From Paenarthrobacter nitroguajacolicus (GTDB taxonomy: Bacteria > Actinomycetota > Actinomycetes > Actinomycetales > Micrococcaceae): 64,000 nucleotides of DNA. A model generated the notes under the pieces. That model ran no database searches. It saw nothing but the letters and a program-made list of their open reading frames with translations, and was not told the origin of the DNA. This document shows positions 8,046 through 16,361 of the stretch, one piece after another (positions within the stretch are counted from its first letter, which is position 1; each line of letters opens with the position of its first letter). The DNA is taken from positions 186,001 to 250,000 of the forward strand of contig NZ_VNFK01000005.1 in NCBI RefSeq assembly GCF_007786235.1, read 5' to 3'. The position numbers and the translations under genes are program-made.

Positions 8046-8753
8046 TTACGCGGAGCGGAGCACGGCGTGGAAGGCGTACGAAGCATTGCTCCAGATCACG
8101 AACAACAGCGGTGCGGGGGCCAGTGCGATGCCCAGGACCGGCTGCATCACGGCGGCGGACACGATGATTCCCAGCAACACCAGCATGGCCAGGCTCAAGT
8201 ACCAGCGCTGCACAGCCAAGAACAGTGAGGCCTTCAGGATGCTTTTCATGCTCGCTTCGGGAAGGAGCACGACGCCGGCGATCGCCGTGACGGTGAGGCT
8301 CACCGTCACGGCGGCTACTACGACAATCAGCGGCACCAGAAGTGCAGCACCTGGAACGGTCTGGGCATTGCTCTGGAGCACGGCCAGGTCCACACCGAGG
8401 AATAGCAGCATGGCCACGGCACCTGCCCCGAGCAGTGCGGCTTTCGCGAAACTGCGCTTGTACCCCCGAAGGAAAGCGGCAACCGGCTTGACCGCGCCGC
8501 CGTCGTCGTTCAATGCGCGGAAGGCGGCGAAGATGCCGGCGAGTGACGGCGCGATGGTGACCGACAGCGCCAGGAAGAACGGCCAGGCGGCCGCGGGGTC
8601 GGCCACCAAGGCAAGGCAGAGCACCAGCGGAGCATTGGCCACGGCAAGCAGGACGTTCCCGGCCAGGAAAGTGTAGATGAATCCGAAAATGCTCCCGAAG
8701 GTCTCGAATCCTGGCCCGGCCCACCGCCGCGGTTTAGCGCTCACGGAACTCAT
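8046..8753 (-). CDS. DUF624 (YesL-like) membrane protein
   Basis: A 235-residue polytopic membrane protein with about five or six hydrophobic helices and the DUF624 hallmark GFIYTFLAGNVLLAVANAPL near the N-terminus. Members of this family accompany carbohydrate ABC importers and glycan-degrading enzymes in Firmicutes (YesL of the rhamnogalacturonan cluster) and actinobacteria; their role is not established. The ATG at 8753 overlaps the stop of the upstream permease gene as ATGA, which fixes the start. A frame extending further upstream only covers that permease in another frame. Confidence 0.88.
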   Translation of the reverse strand: MSSVSAKPRRWAGPGFETFGSIFGFIYTFLAGNVLLAVANAPLVLCLALVADPAAAWPFFLALSVTIAPSLAGIFAAFRALNDDGGAVKPVAAFLRGYKRSFAKAALLGAGAVAMLLFLGVDLAVLQSNAQTVPGAALLVPLIVVVAAVTVSLTVTAIAGVVLLPEASMKSILKASLFLAVQRWYLSLAMLVLLGIIVSAAVMQPVLGIALAPAPLLFVIWSNASYAFHAVLRSA

Positions 8754-9691
8754 CCTTTCATTCCGCTCGTCGCGATGCCCTGGATGAAGTAGCGCTGGCC
8801 GATGAGGAAGATGATGAGGATCGGGATCACGGAGATTACCGAGCCGGTCATGATCATGGCGTACTCGGCGTCGAACTGCCCCACGAAGGACCGCAGGCCA
8901 AGCTGCACCGTCCAGAGGCGGTTGGACGTGAGGTAGATGAACGGACCCATGTAGTCGTTCCACGTGTTCACGAACGTGAGCAGTGCAAGGCTGGCGAGGG
9001 CCGGCTTGGACAGGGGCAGGATCACGCGGGCCCAGATGCCATACTCGCTGAGGCCGTCAATGCGGGCTGCTTCGCACAGCTCGTCGGGGATGGTCATGTA
9101 GTACTGGCGCATCAGGAACACACCGAACGCGCCAAACGCCTGCAGGAGTATCAACGCGTTGAAGCTGTTGGTCAGGCCAAGGTTCTGCATCATGATGTAC
9201 TGCGGCACCATGTAGGCCTGCCACGGAACGGCGATGGTGCCGACGTACGCGAGGAACAGCACGTCACGGCCCGGGAAACGGACCTTGGAGAAACCATAGG
9301 CAGCCAGCGAGCCCGTGAGGACCTGCAGGCAGGTGATGATCACAGCGAGGTACAGGGAGTTCTGCAGGTAACCCATCATGGGGATACGGGTCCAGATGTC
9401 CGTGTAGTTGCTCCACACGAACTCCTGCGGAATCCACTGGATGGGAACCGTGAGGACCTGGTTGTTCTCCTTCAGCGATGAGGACAGCATCCAGATGAAC
9501 GGCACCATGAGCGCCACCACCAGAACTACCAGGACACCGTAGATCACGATGTTCGCGGTGCGCTTCTTCTGCTCGCGCGGGGACCGCTTGCGGTCAGTAC
9601 GACGGCGGTCTTCCGCGGTTGGTGCGCCGTTCGGGAGCGGGGCTGCGTCCCTCACATGAGTGGCTTTGAGGTCTTCGGCCATGTTGGTCAT
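8750..9691 (-). CDS. carbohydrate ABC transporter permease, MalG type
   Basis: A 313-residue inner-membrane permease with six predicted helices. The EAA loop that docks the ATPase is EAARIDGLSEYGIWARVILP, and the ending ATSGMKG is typical of MalG/LacG-type permeases. It overlaps the upstream permease gene by one base (TGATG) and the DUF624 gene by four. The N-terminal 60 residues are long and charged. An alternative start at the in-frame Met4 is possible. It is one half of the transport channel fed by the binding lipoprotein; no ATPase gene is present in the locus. Confidence 0.93.
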   Translation of the reverse strand: MTNMAEDLKATHVRDAAPLPNGAPTAEDRRRTDRKRSPREQKKRTANIVIYGVLVVLVVALMVPFIWMLSSSLKENNQVLTVPIQWIPQEFVWSNYTDIWTRIPMMGYLQNSLYLAVIITCLQVLTGSLAAYGFSKVRFPGRDVLFLAYVGTIAVPWQAYMVPQYIMMQNLGLTNSFNALILLQAFGAFGVFLMRQYYMTIPDELCEAARIDGLSEYGIWARVILPLSKPALASLALLTFVNTWNDYMGPFIYLTSNRLWTVQLGLRSFVGQFDAEYAMIMTGSVISVIPILIIFLIGQRYFIQGIATSGMKG

Positions 9692-10617
9692 CAGCGTTCC
9701 CTCCGCTGTTGGATCTTGAACTGCAGGACGGTAACCGTCAGCACGATGATGAACAGGACCAGCGAGATGGCCGAGGAGTAGCCGAACTTACCCTCGCCGA
9801 TGCCTTCCTGGTAAATCAGCTGGGACAGCACCGTAGTGGAGCGGCCGGGGCCACCGTTGGTCATGACCACAATCAGGTCGAACACCTTGAAACTGGAGAC
9901 AGTCAGCATGACCACCACAAAGAACGTGGTGGGACGCAGCGACGGGATGGTGACGTTCCAGAAGCGCTGCCAGGCGCTGGCGCCGTCCACTTCAGCGGCC
10001 TCGTACAGCTCAGTGGGGATCGCCTGCAGACCGGCCAAGTACAGGACCATGTAATAGCCCATGTCCCGCCACACACTGGTGATGATGACCGCCGGCATGG
10101 CCCAATCAGAGCTGGAGGTCCAGCCGGGAGGGTTGGCGATGCCAATGGCACCGAGGAACTGGTTGATGGGGCCGCTGTCCGGGCTGAACAGCATGTTCCA
10201 GACCACGGCGACAGCAACCAAGGACGTGATGTACGGGAAGAAGATGGCTACCCGGAAGAAGCCGATGCCCTTGAGCTTGCGGTTCAGGAGCATCGCAAGA
10301 ATGAGGGCGAGGGCCATGGTGAGCGGGACGTGGCCAAGTGCGTAGACCACCGTGTTCCGCAGGGCGATCCAGAAGGAGTCGGACGCGAACATGCGCTCAA
10401 AGTTGGCCAGGCCTACCCACTTGGGGGCACTGAATGAGGTCCATTCCATGAAGGAGAGCGCGAAAGCGGCCACGACTGGAATGAGGGTGAAGGCCAGGAA
10501 ACCAAGGAAGTTCGGAAGAATGAACGTCCAGCCGATCAGCGTATTACGCCGGGCTTGCTTCCTGTTGCCGCGGCTGTGCACGGGGGCAGGCGCCTGGGTG
10601 ATTGTTTCTGTAGTCAT
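9691..10617 (-). CDS. sugar ABC transporter permease, MalF type
   Basis: A 308-residue permease with a cytoplasmic N-terminus, six hydrophobic helices and the EAA loop EAAEVDGASAWQRFWNVTIP. The GWTFILPNFLGFLAFTLIP segment is characteristic of the MalF/UgpA group. It pairs with the MalG-type permease directly downstream (one-base overlap) and follows the binding-protein gene by 120 bases, which contain a strong hairpin. As in many Gram-positive loci, energy is probably supplied by a shared MsiK-like ATPase encoded elsewhere; this is inferred from the absence of an ATPase gene here. Confidence 0.93.
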   Translation of the reverse strand: MTTETITQAPAPVHSRGNRKQARRNTLIGWTFILPNFLGFLAFTLIPVVAAFALSFMEWTSFSAPKWVGLANFERMFASDSFWIALRNTVVYALGHVPLTMALALILAMLLNRKLKGIGFFRVAIFFPYITSLVAVAVVWNMLFSPDSGPINQFLGAIGIANPPGWTSSSDWAMPAVIITSVWRDMGYYMVLYLAGLQAIPTELYEAAEVDGASAWQRFWNVTIPSLRPTTFFVVVMLTVSSFKVFDLIVVMTNGGPGRSTTVLSQLIYQEGIGEGKFGYSSAISLVLFIIVLTVTVLQFKIQQRRER

Positions 10618-10677
10618 GATTGACCGCTCCCGGGGCGGGGGCGTTCCTCCATTTCAGGATGAGGAGAGTTCAGGTCC

Positions 10678-10714
10678 GGTTCCGGTGCCGCATCCAGGAC
10701 GCGGCACCGGAACC
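10678..10714 (-). terminator. 14-bp intercistronic hairpin between binding-protein and permease genes
   Basis: GGTTCCGGTGCCGC (10678-10691) pairs perfectly with GCGGCACCGGAACC (10701-10714) around a 9-base loop, without a T-run. Hairpins here commonly protect or partly terminate the abundant binding-protein message, giving more binding protein than permease. Confidence 0.75.
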
Positions 10715-10737
10715 AGGGGAGCAGTGCTGGGCGGCTC

Positions 10738-12018
10738 TTACTTGCCCAGGACTTCGCCCGTGACGCGCTTGCCCATCTCAGCGATGCCATCGGTGACGGA
10801 GCGCTCGCCGACCATGATGAGGTCGTGCTCCTGGTTGAGGATCTTGTCCGTGGCGGCGGACTTGTCGCTGACAGGCATCTCCAGGGCTGTGGTATCCGGA
10901 GTGAAAGCCTTCTTGGAAAGCTCGTCGGTGGGCAGGCCGTCAAGCTTGAAGTACTCGGCGGTGACGGACTCGTTCTGCAGGGCGGGCACAACACCGATCT
11001 TGGAGATGGCCTTTGCGCCCTCTTCTCCGGCTGCCCATTCGATGAACTTCTTGGCCTCATCGGAGTGAGTTGCGTTCTTGTTCACGGCGAACGCCGTGGG
11101 CGAACCGAACGTGGTGACCTTGCCGTCGTCGTTCTTCTGCGGCAGGGGAGCCAAGCCCCAGTTGACGGTGGTCTTGCCGTCCTTCTTGGCCTGCAGGATA
11201 CCTGCGGTGTACCAGGTCCCCATCGGCATCATGGCGGCCTGGCCGGTTTCAAACATGGTCCGGTAGCTGGTCTTTTGGCTCTTGGCCGTGCCGAAGTCCA
11301 ACGTGGCGCCGGACTTCTGCAGATCCAAGGCGGTGTTGTATTGGTCCTCGAAGAAGCCGTAGTCGCCGCTGTTCTGGTCGGCGCCGTTCTGTGCAGCTGC
11401 GATGGCCTGGACCACCGAGCGCCAGATGTGGTGGTAGGTGCCGTAGACCTTCTTGCCGTCAGCTTCCTTGGTGAGCTTCTTGGCGAGCTCCGAGTACTTC
11501 TCCCATGTCAGGTCCTTGGGCTCTTCGATGCCGGCAGCCTTGAAGAGGTCCTTGTTGTAGTAAAGGAGCCAGAAGTCCTGACGGTACGGAGCCGCGAAAT
11601 ACTTGCCGTCCATGTCGAAAGCGTCCAAGCCAGCGAGGTTGTCCTTGCCCACCTTGTCCACCACGCTGTTGATCTCCTGCAACTGGCCGTTGTTGGCGTA
11701 GCGCGAGTAGTCAATGACGTTCTTCATGGTGAGGACGTCAGTGGTGTCTCCACCGGCCAGCATGGTGGTGACCTTCTGGGGATAGTCGTCAGCAAGGATG
11801 TCCACCGGTTCAATGTCCACGGTGGGGTTGGCGGCTTCGTAACCGTCAAAGAGGGCCTTGAACTCCGGGGTGCCCTCGTAGTTCCAGACCGAGACGGTCA
11901 GTTTGGTTTTGCCGTTGGCCGCCGGTTGTTCGGCGGGACCGGCTGCGCCTGCGCAGCCAGTGAGTCCAAGCCCGGCAGTCACCGCAAGGGCGATTGCGGC
12001 GAGGGTTGTGCGCTTCAT
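10738..12018 (-). CDS. extracellular sugar-binding lipoprotein of an ABC importer
   Basis: A 426-residue family 1 solute-binding protein. The signal MKRTTLAAIALAVTAGLG ends in the lipobox LTGC with lipidated Cys22. The mature protein begins with a short Ala/Pro linker and then TKLTVSVWNYEGTPEFKALF, typical of oligosaccharide-binding proteins; the conserved block GKVTTFGSPTAFAVNKN appears in the C-terminal half. It captures the glycan outside the membrane for the two permeases encoded downstream. ATG start with AAAGGAG upstream. The dehydrogenase gene lies 62 bases upstream on the same strand, so both are probably in one operon. Confidence 0.93.
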   Translation of the reverse strand: MKRTTLAAIALAVTAGLGLTGCAGAAGPAEQPAANGKTKLTVSVWNYEGTPEFKALFDGYEAANPTVDIEPVDILADDYPQKVTTMLAGGDTTDVLTMKNVIDYSRYANNGQLQEINSVVDKVGKDNLAGLDAFDMDGKYFAAPYRQDFWLLYYNKDLFKAAGIEEPKDLTWEKYSELAKKLTKEADGKKVYGTYHHIWRSVVQAIAAAQNGADQNSGDYGFFEDQYNTALDLQKSGATLDFGTAKSQKTSYRTMFETGQAAMMPMGTWYTAGILQAKKDGKTTVNWGLAPLPQKNDDGKVTTFGSPTAFAVNKNATHSDEAKKFIEWAAGEEGAKAISKIGVVPALQNESVTAEYFKLDGLPTDELSKKAFTPDTTALEMPVSDKSAATDKILNQEHDLIMVGERSVTDGIAEMGKRVTGEVLGK

Positions 12019-12080
12019 TGCGTTCTCCTTTAGTACTGGGTTTCAAGTTTGCCGCAGGTGCGGCGTGTGACGTGGTGGAC

Positions 12081-13094
12081 CTAGGCGCTGAGGCCAAGGT
12101 CCGCGTGGACTACCTGGGCCAGGAGGTCCTTGCCGGCGAGGTACCGTTCAAGGTCGTCCAATGCGGCATCGGACATCCGGCGGGTTTCGGTCCCAAGTGA
12201 GCCAGCGATGTGCGGGGTGAGGATCACGTTGGGAAGGTCGTACAGGGTGGATTCCGCCGGCAGCGGCTCGGGTTCCGTAACGTCCAGCAGGGCGGTGATC
12301 CGGCCGGTGGCGCATTCCTTCTCGAGTGCTGCCGTATCAACCAGCGAACCGCGTGCGGTGTTGATGAGCGTTGCGTGGTCCTTCATGGCGCTCAATTCAG
12401 CCGTGCTGATCATGTTGCGGGTCTCAGGCAAGGCCGGGGCATGGATGGTGACGACGTCCGAGACCGGCAAAAGCTCTGGGAGCGTTACCAAGGTGCCGCC
12501 CGCAGCCGCCACTTCCAGCGGATCAGCGTATGGATCACTGACCAGGCACGTGACGTCCTGGAGTTGCTGGACCAGTTGGACCACGCGACGACCGATGCGG
12601 GAGAAGCCGATCACGCCCACAACGCGGCCGATGTTGCCGAGCTCGCCGCGATCACGGATGTAACTCCAGTCTTCGCGGAAGGTCCGGGAATCGTTGGCCA
12701 GGACGTGGGCCTTCTTTCCTGCCAGGACTATTGACGCGAAGGTGAACTCCGCTACCGGGATGGCGTTGGCATCGGCGCCGTTGGTAACGGTAATGCCGCG
12801 ATCCCAGAGTTCTTCGCTGACGAAGCTGCGCACTGTTCCTGCGCAGTGGAACACTGCCCGAAGCTTGGGCATCCGCTCCAAACGCTCGGCGTTGAGCTGC
12901 GGAACTCCCCAACTGGTGAGGAGGATTTCCACCTCCTCCAAACGGTCGGCAAGCTCGGGGGCATCCAGGGAATCCGTCCACGGCTCGTCGCCGAGGTCGA
13001 CCAGTCCAGCCAGCCGCTCCAGTCGCGTGGAATCGAACTGGTCAGCAAAGGTTCCGCTATTCATGACCAGCAGTGCCTGGGGCTTGAGCGACAT
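12081..13094 (-). CDS. D-isomer specific 2-hydroxyacid dehydrogenase
   Basis: A 337-residue NAD(P)-dependent dehydrogenase of the D-glycerate/phosphoglycerate dehydrogenase superfamily. The nucleotide loop is VGVIGFSRIGRRV (a GxSxxG variant), the catalytic arginine is in INTARGSLVD and the catalytic histidine in LTPHIAGS. The ATG at 13094 has an AGGGAGG site 9 bases upstream; the upstream extension lacks one. As first gene of the leftward glycan operon it probably reduces a keto-acid product from a uronic acid or other acidic sugar released by the partner enzymes. That substrate is an inference; the fold and motifs are seen. Confidence 0.9.
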   Translation of the reverse strand: MSLKPQALLVMNSGTFADQFDSTRLERLAGLVDLGDEPWTDSLDAPELADRLEEVEILLTSWGVPQLNAERLERMPKLRAVFHCAGTVRSFVSEELWDRGITVTNGADANAIPVAEFTFASIVLAGKKAHVLANDSRTFREDWSYIRDRGELGNIGRVVGVIGFSRIGRRVVQLVQQLQDVTCLVSDPYADPLEVAAAGGTLVTLPELLPVSDVVTIHAPALPETRNMISTAELSAMKDHATLINTARGSLVDTAALEKECATGRITALLDVTEPEPLPAESTLYDLPNVILTPHIAGSLGTETRRMSDAALDDLERYLAGKDLLAQVVHADLGLSA

Positions 13095-13143
13095 TGAGGG
13101 GATCCTCCCTTCGGATTTTCGTCGGCCTGTTCGACCGTGATTT

Positions 13144-13159
13144 ATGTGTTGCATCACAT
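13144..13159. promoter_or_regulatory. candidate operator in the divergent glycan-locus promoter region
   Basis: ATGTGTTGCATCACAT is a near-perfect 16-bp palindrome (14 of 16 positions) in the 163-base AT-richer gap between the dehydrogenase and heparinase genes. The DeoR-LacI regulator encoded in the rightward operon is the obvious candidate to bind it. Confidence 0.4.
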
Positions 13160-13257
13160 CTAATAATCAGTACATACTCATAAACAAGACAGTTCATTCA
13201 ACTCAATCGAGCTTGATCTGAAACGTTCAAACTCGAACAAATGAGAGAAGAATCCCT

Positions 13258-15213
13258 ATGGCTACCGGCACCGCCGCCGTTGAAGCGCCGCCCCTCTCCA
13301 CCGCTTGGGGCGACAAGGCCCAGGCGTCCACATTGACGGATTCGCTCCGCGGCTCCCGGGACCGCCTCACCGTTCGTCCAGCCTCCGACGCCGGTTGGCG
13401 CCGCACCGCCGCCCGCCCCCTGTGCGCGTTGCGCACCCAAGCGGAAGAAGAGAAGGGGCGCCCGTGGCCCCAACCGCTGGTCTCCCACTACGCGCGCTAC
13501 TTCCGCGACGGCAACCGCACGGAGTACGAAGGACTGGTGGCGGGCCGGCAGCAGCGGCTGACGCGCGCCGTCGTGATGGCTGCCCTGGCCGAACGTGACC
13601 AAGAGGACTGGCTCGACGAAGTGGTCGACGGCGCCTACCTGCTGTGTGAGCAGAGCTCATGGAGTTGGGCCGCTCACGACGACGTGTTCACCCGCAGCGC
13701 CCACGTGGTTCCGGACCGTACGCATCCCTATGTGGACCTTGGCGCCGGGGAAGTCGCAGCGCAGCTTGCCTGGTTGGATTTGTTGCTGGGGGATGCCCTG
13801 GAGGAGAGGGCGCCCGGCCTCCGCAAACGGCTCCGCGAGGAAGCCCACCAACGCGTCATCCGGCCGTTCCTGGACCGACTCGACTGGCATTGGCTGGGCC
13901 TCAACGGGGACGTCCACAACTGGAATCCGTGGATCCACTCGAACATCATCGTGGCCGCGCTGTTGCTGGTTGATGATCCACAAGTGCAGGCACAGACGAT
14001 TGCCCGGTGCATCGAGGGCCTGGACCGGTTCCTGGACTCGATTCCGGCCGATGGCGCCATCGACGAAGGGTTCGCCTACTGGTGGAACGGGGCTGGCCGT
14101 GCGCTGGAAGGGCTTGCTCTCTTGGAGGAAGCCACTGGCGGTGAACTGAACGCCGACCTGCCGGTGATTCGCGCAATGGTGGCCTTCCCGCACCGCATGC
14201 ACCTCGGCCACCGGTGGTTCCTCAACGTCGCCGATGGCCCTGCCCGAGCGCATGAGGGACTCCCGTGGAACATGCTCCACCGCTGGGCCGTCCGGCTCGG
14301 AGACTCCGAGGCAGCAGCGCATGCCGCAACCTTCATGGACGCCCAGCCCGATCCGGATTCCCGCTCCGGGCTGGGCCGTGTCCTCACCTCCCTCACCCAA
14401 GCAAGTAGCAGCACAGCGCGTTCTGAGCCCTCAAAACGCGTTCAGCTGCGACCTGGTTGGGGGACCTACCTGCCGTCGGTCCAGATCATGGTGGCGCGTC
14501 AGACCCCGGGTTCCACGAACGGGCTCACTCTGGCGGCCAAGGGCGGGCACAACGGCGAACACCACAACCACCGGGACGTCGGCTCCGTGGTGGTGGCCGT
14601 GGAGGGGGTACCGCTGCTGGTCGATGCCGGCCAGCCCACCTACACGGCGCAAACGTTCGGACCTGATCGCTACCAAATCCGGGCCATGCAGAGCGCCTGG
14701 CACAGTGTCCCTGCGCCGTTCGGCCTGGAACAGGGGACCGGTCCCGGGTTCACGGCGGTTGTTCTCCAAGAGCCCACTCCCGAAGAACCCACCCTCGCAT
14801 TGGGGCTCGGGGACGCCTACGGCCTGGGCCACCCGGAGCAGTGGATCCGCACGTCGCTGCTGAACAGGGAACCGGGCAGCGTCGTGATTGATGACCGCTG
14901 GAACCTTCCAGCGCCCCCGCCCGAGGGAACGCCCGACGTCGACATCACCTACCTGGTTGCCGGCACCGTCAGTGTCGGGCAGGATGCGACGGCGGCCATC
15001 ACCTCTGCCGGAATTCCGACAGTCAGCAGCCCTGTGGGACTGCGCCTGCGCTGGAAACCGACCACCGCCGTCGTTCTGGTGGACGAATGGCACCTCGACG
15101 ATCCGCTCCTCAGCGATATCTGGGGCGACAAGCTCACCCGGCTCCGATTCCGTATGCCCGCAGAAAACCGCGCCTCCGGCGCGTTCACCCTCACAGTGGA
15201 GGCAACACCATGA
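13258..15213 (+). CDS. heparinase II/III-like protein, no signal peptide
   Basis: A 651-residue protein with an alpha/alpha-toroid N-terminal half (YFRDGNRTEYEGL, WSWAAHDDVF, DWHWLGLNGDVHNWNPW) and a heparinase II/III beta-sandwich half marked by GGHNGEHHNHRDVGSVVV, where histidines and asparagine resemble the metal and catalytic sites of polysaccharide lyases. Most such lyases are secreted; this one starts MATGTAAVEAPPLSTAW with no signal, so it probably acts on imported oligosaccharides. ATG with GAGAGAAG upstream. Its stop overlaps the regulator start as ATGA. Substrate not determined; a uronic-acid-containing glycan is inferred from the fold. Confidence 0.85.
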   Translation: MATGTAAVEAPPLSTAWGDKAQASTLTDSLRGSRDRLTVRPASDAGWRRTAARPLCALRTQAEEEKGRPWPQPLVSHYARYFRDGNRTEYEGLVAGRQQRLTRAVVMAALAERDQEDWLDEVVDGAYLLCEQSSWSWAAHDDVFTRSAHVVPDRTHPYVDLGAGEVAAQLAWLDLLLGDALEERAPGLRKRLREEAHQRVIRPFLDRLDWHWLGLNGDVHNWNPWIHSNIIVAALLLVDDPQVQAQTIARCIEGLDRFLDSIPADGAIDEGFAYWWNGAGRALEGLALLEEATGGELNADLPVIRAMVAFPHRMHLGHRWFLNVADGPARAHEGLPWNMLHRWAVRLGDSEAAAHAATFMDAQPDPDSRSGLGRVLTSLTQASSSTARSEPSKRVQLRPGWGTYLPSVQIMVARQTPGSTNGLTLAAKGGHNGEHHNHRDVGSVVVAVEGVPLLVDAGQPTYTAQTFGPDRYQIRAMQSAWHSVPAPFGLEQGTGPGFTAVVLQEPTPEEPTLALGLGDAYGLGHPEQWIRTSLLNREPGSVVIDDRWNLPAPPPEGTPDVDITYLVAGTVSVGQDATAAITSAGIPTVSSPVGLRLRWKPTTAVVLVDEWHLDDPLLSDIWGDKLTRLRFRMPAENRASGAFTLTVEATP

Positions 15214-16361
15214 GTTCCGAACAGACACCGGAAACGGGTGGCAAGTCGTTGTTTTCGCTGCAGCGTCGTGAGCGCCTCATGGAGGAGTTGCGGGCACACG
15301 GCGCCATCACCGTGCGCGACATTGCGGCGAAGCTGGGCGTCAGTGAGCTGACTATCAGGCGCGATGTGAATACCCTCGCCGACGAAGGCCTGGTGTCCCG
15401 TGTGCACGGCGGGGCGACGCTGCCCAGCCCGCTGGACCGCTCCGTGGCAGTGGGGAGGCCGTCACCACACAGCTACTCCATCGGCATGGTGGTTCCCTCG
15501 CTCGATTACTACTGGCCGCAAGTGATTTCGGGAGCCCGGGGTGAGGCGGAAGTTCAGAACCTCCGCATCCTGGTCCGTGGCTCCGCGTACGACGCCGCCG
15601 ACAATCGCCGCCAAGTCCAGGCGCTGCTGGACACCCAGAACATTGATGGGCTCATCGTGGCTCCGGATATGGGGGGCGCGCACGGCAAGGAGCTGCTCCG
15701 CTGGCTCAATGCCCTGCCTATTCCAGTGGTTATGGCTGAACGTCGGGCACCGTTGGAGATCCCGTCGCACCGCCTTGAATGGGTGGCAACGGATCATTCT
15801 TTCGGCGCGGGCATGGCCGTGCGGCATCTCTGGCAGGAGGGGCACCGGATGATTGGCTGCCTCACGGATTCCACCAGTCCCACCAGCCCGCATGTGGTCC
15901 GCGGTTGGAAGCAGGCGCTTGCTGCGTTGAAGATTCCGTTGGACGCATCCATCCACGAGGACTCGGCCAAGCTGGACAACGGGGACCGCGCCAAACACTT
16001 CGACCATGTCCTGGAGCTCTGCCGCACATCGGGGACCACTGCCATGTTGGTGCACTCCGATACGCAGGCTGTTGCCTTCGTGCAGCACTGTGTGGACAAG
16101 GGCGTGGACGTTCCCGGCAGCATGGCGATTGTGGGCTACGACGACGAAGTCGCCTACCTGGCCGAGCCTGCCATCTCCGCCGTTCGGCCTCCCAAGAGCT
16201 ACGTCGGCAAGGTAGCGGTTCAGCTCATGGCTGCCCGCCTGGCCGAAGGAAGGATGCGTCCCGTGCATCGCATTGACCTGAACCCTGAGTTGATTGTGCG
16301 TGACTCCTCGCTGGGTGCACCCGTTTTGCCCACCGACAGCGTCCTGGAGGAATCGCTCTGA
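15210..16361 (+). CDS. DeoR-type HTH fused to LacI-type sugar-binding domain regulator
   Basis: A 383-residue chimeric regulator. Residues 15-70 form a DeoR-like winged helix (RERLMEELRAHGAITVRDIA, then SELTIRRDVNTLADEGLVSR and VHGGA). From about residue 88 (YSIGMVVPSLDYYWPQVISG) the sequence is a periplasmic-binding-protein-like effector domain of the LacI/GalR class, with IVGYDDEVAYLAEPAISAVR near the end. True LacI proteins have a different HTH, so this is a domain swap seen in some actinobacterial and thermophile regulators. Translationally coupled to the heparinase-like gene (ATGA) and the DUF2264 gene (one-base overlap). It probably senses an oligosaccharide or sugar of this locus. Confidence 0.9.
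   Translation: MSSEQTPETGGKSLFSLQRRERLMEELRAHGAITVRDIAAKLGVSELTIRRDVNTLADEGLVSRVHGGATLPSPLDRSVAVGRPSPHSYSIGMVVPSLDYYWPQVISGARGEAEVQNLRILVRGSAYDAADNRRQVQALLDTQNIDGLIVAPDMGGAHGKELLRWLNALPIPVVMAERRAPLEIPSHRLEWVATDHSFGAGMAVRHLWQEGHRMIGCLTDSTSPTSPHVVRGWKQALAALKIPLDASIHEDSAKLDNGDRAKHFDHVLELCRTSGTTAMLVHSDTQAVAFVQHCVDKGVDVPGSMAIVGYDDEVAYLAEPAISAVRPPKSYVGKVAVQLMAARLAEGRMRPVHRIDLNPELIVRDSSLGAPVLPTDSVLEESL

Noticed and set aside
8046..8963. A 305-residue version of the DUF624 protein
   Set aside because: The first 70 residues overlap the upstream permease gene out of frame; the ATGA overlap fixes the start at 8753.
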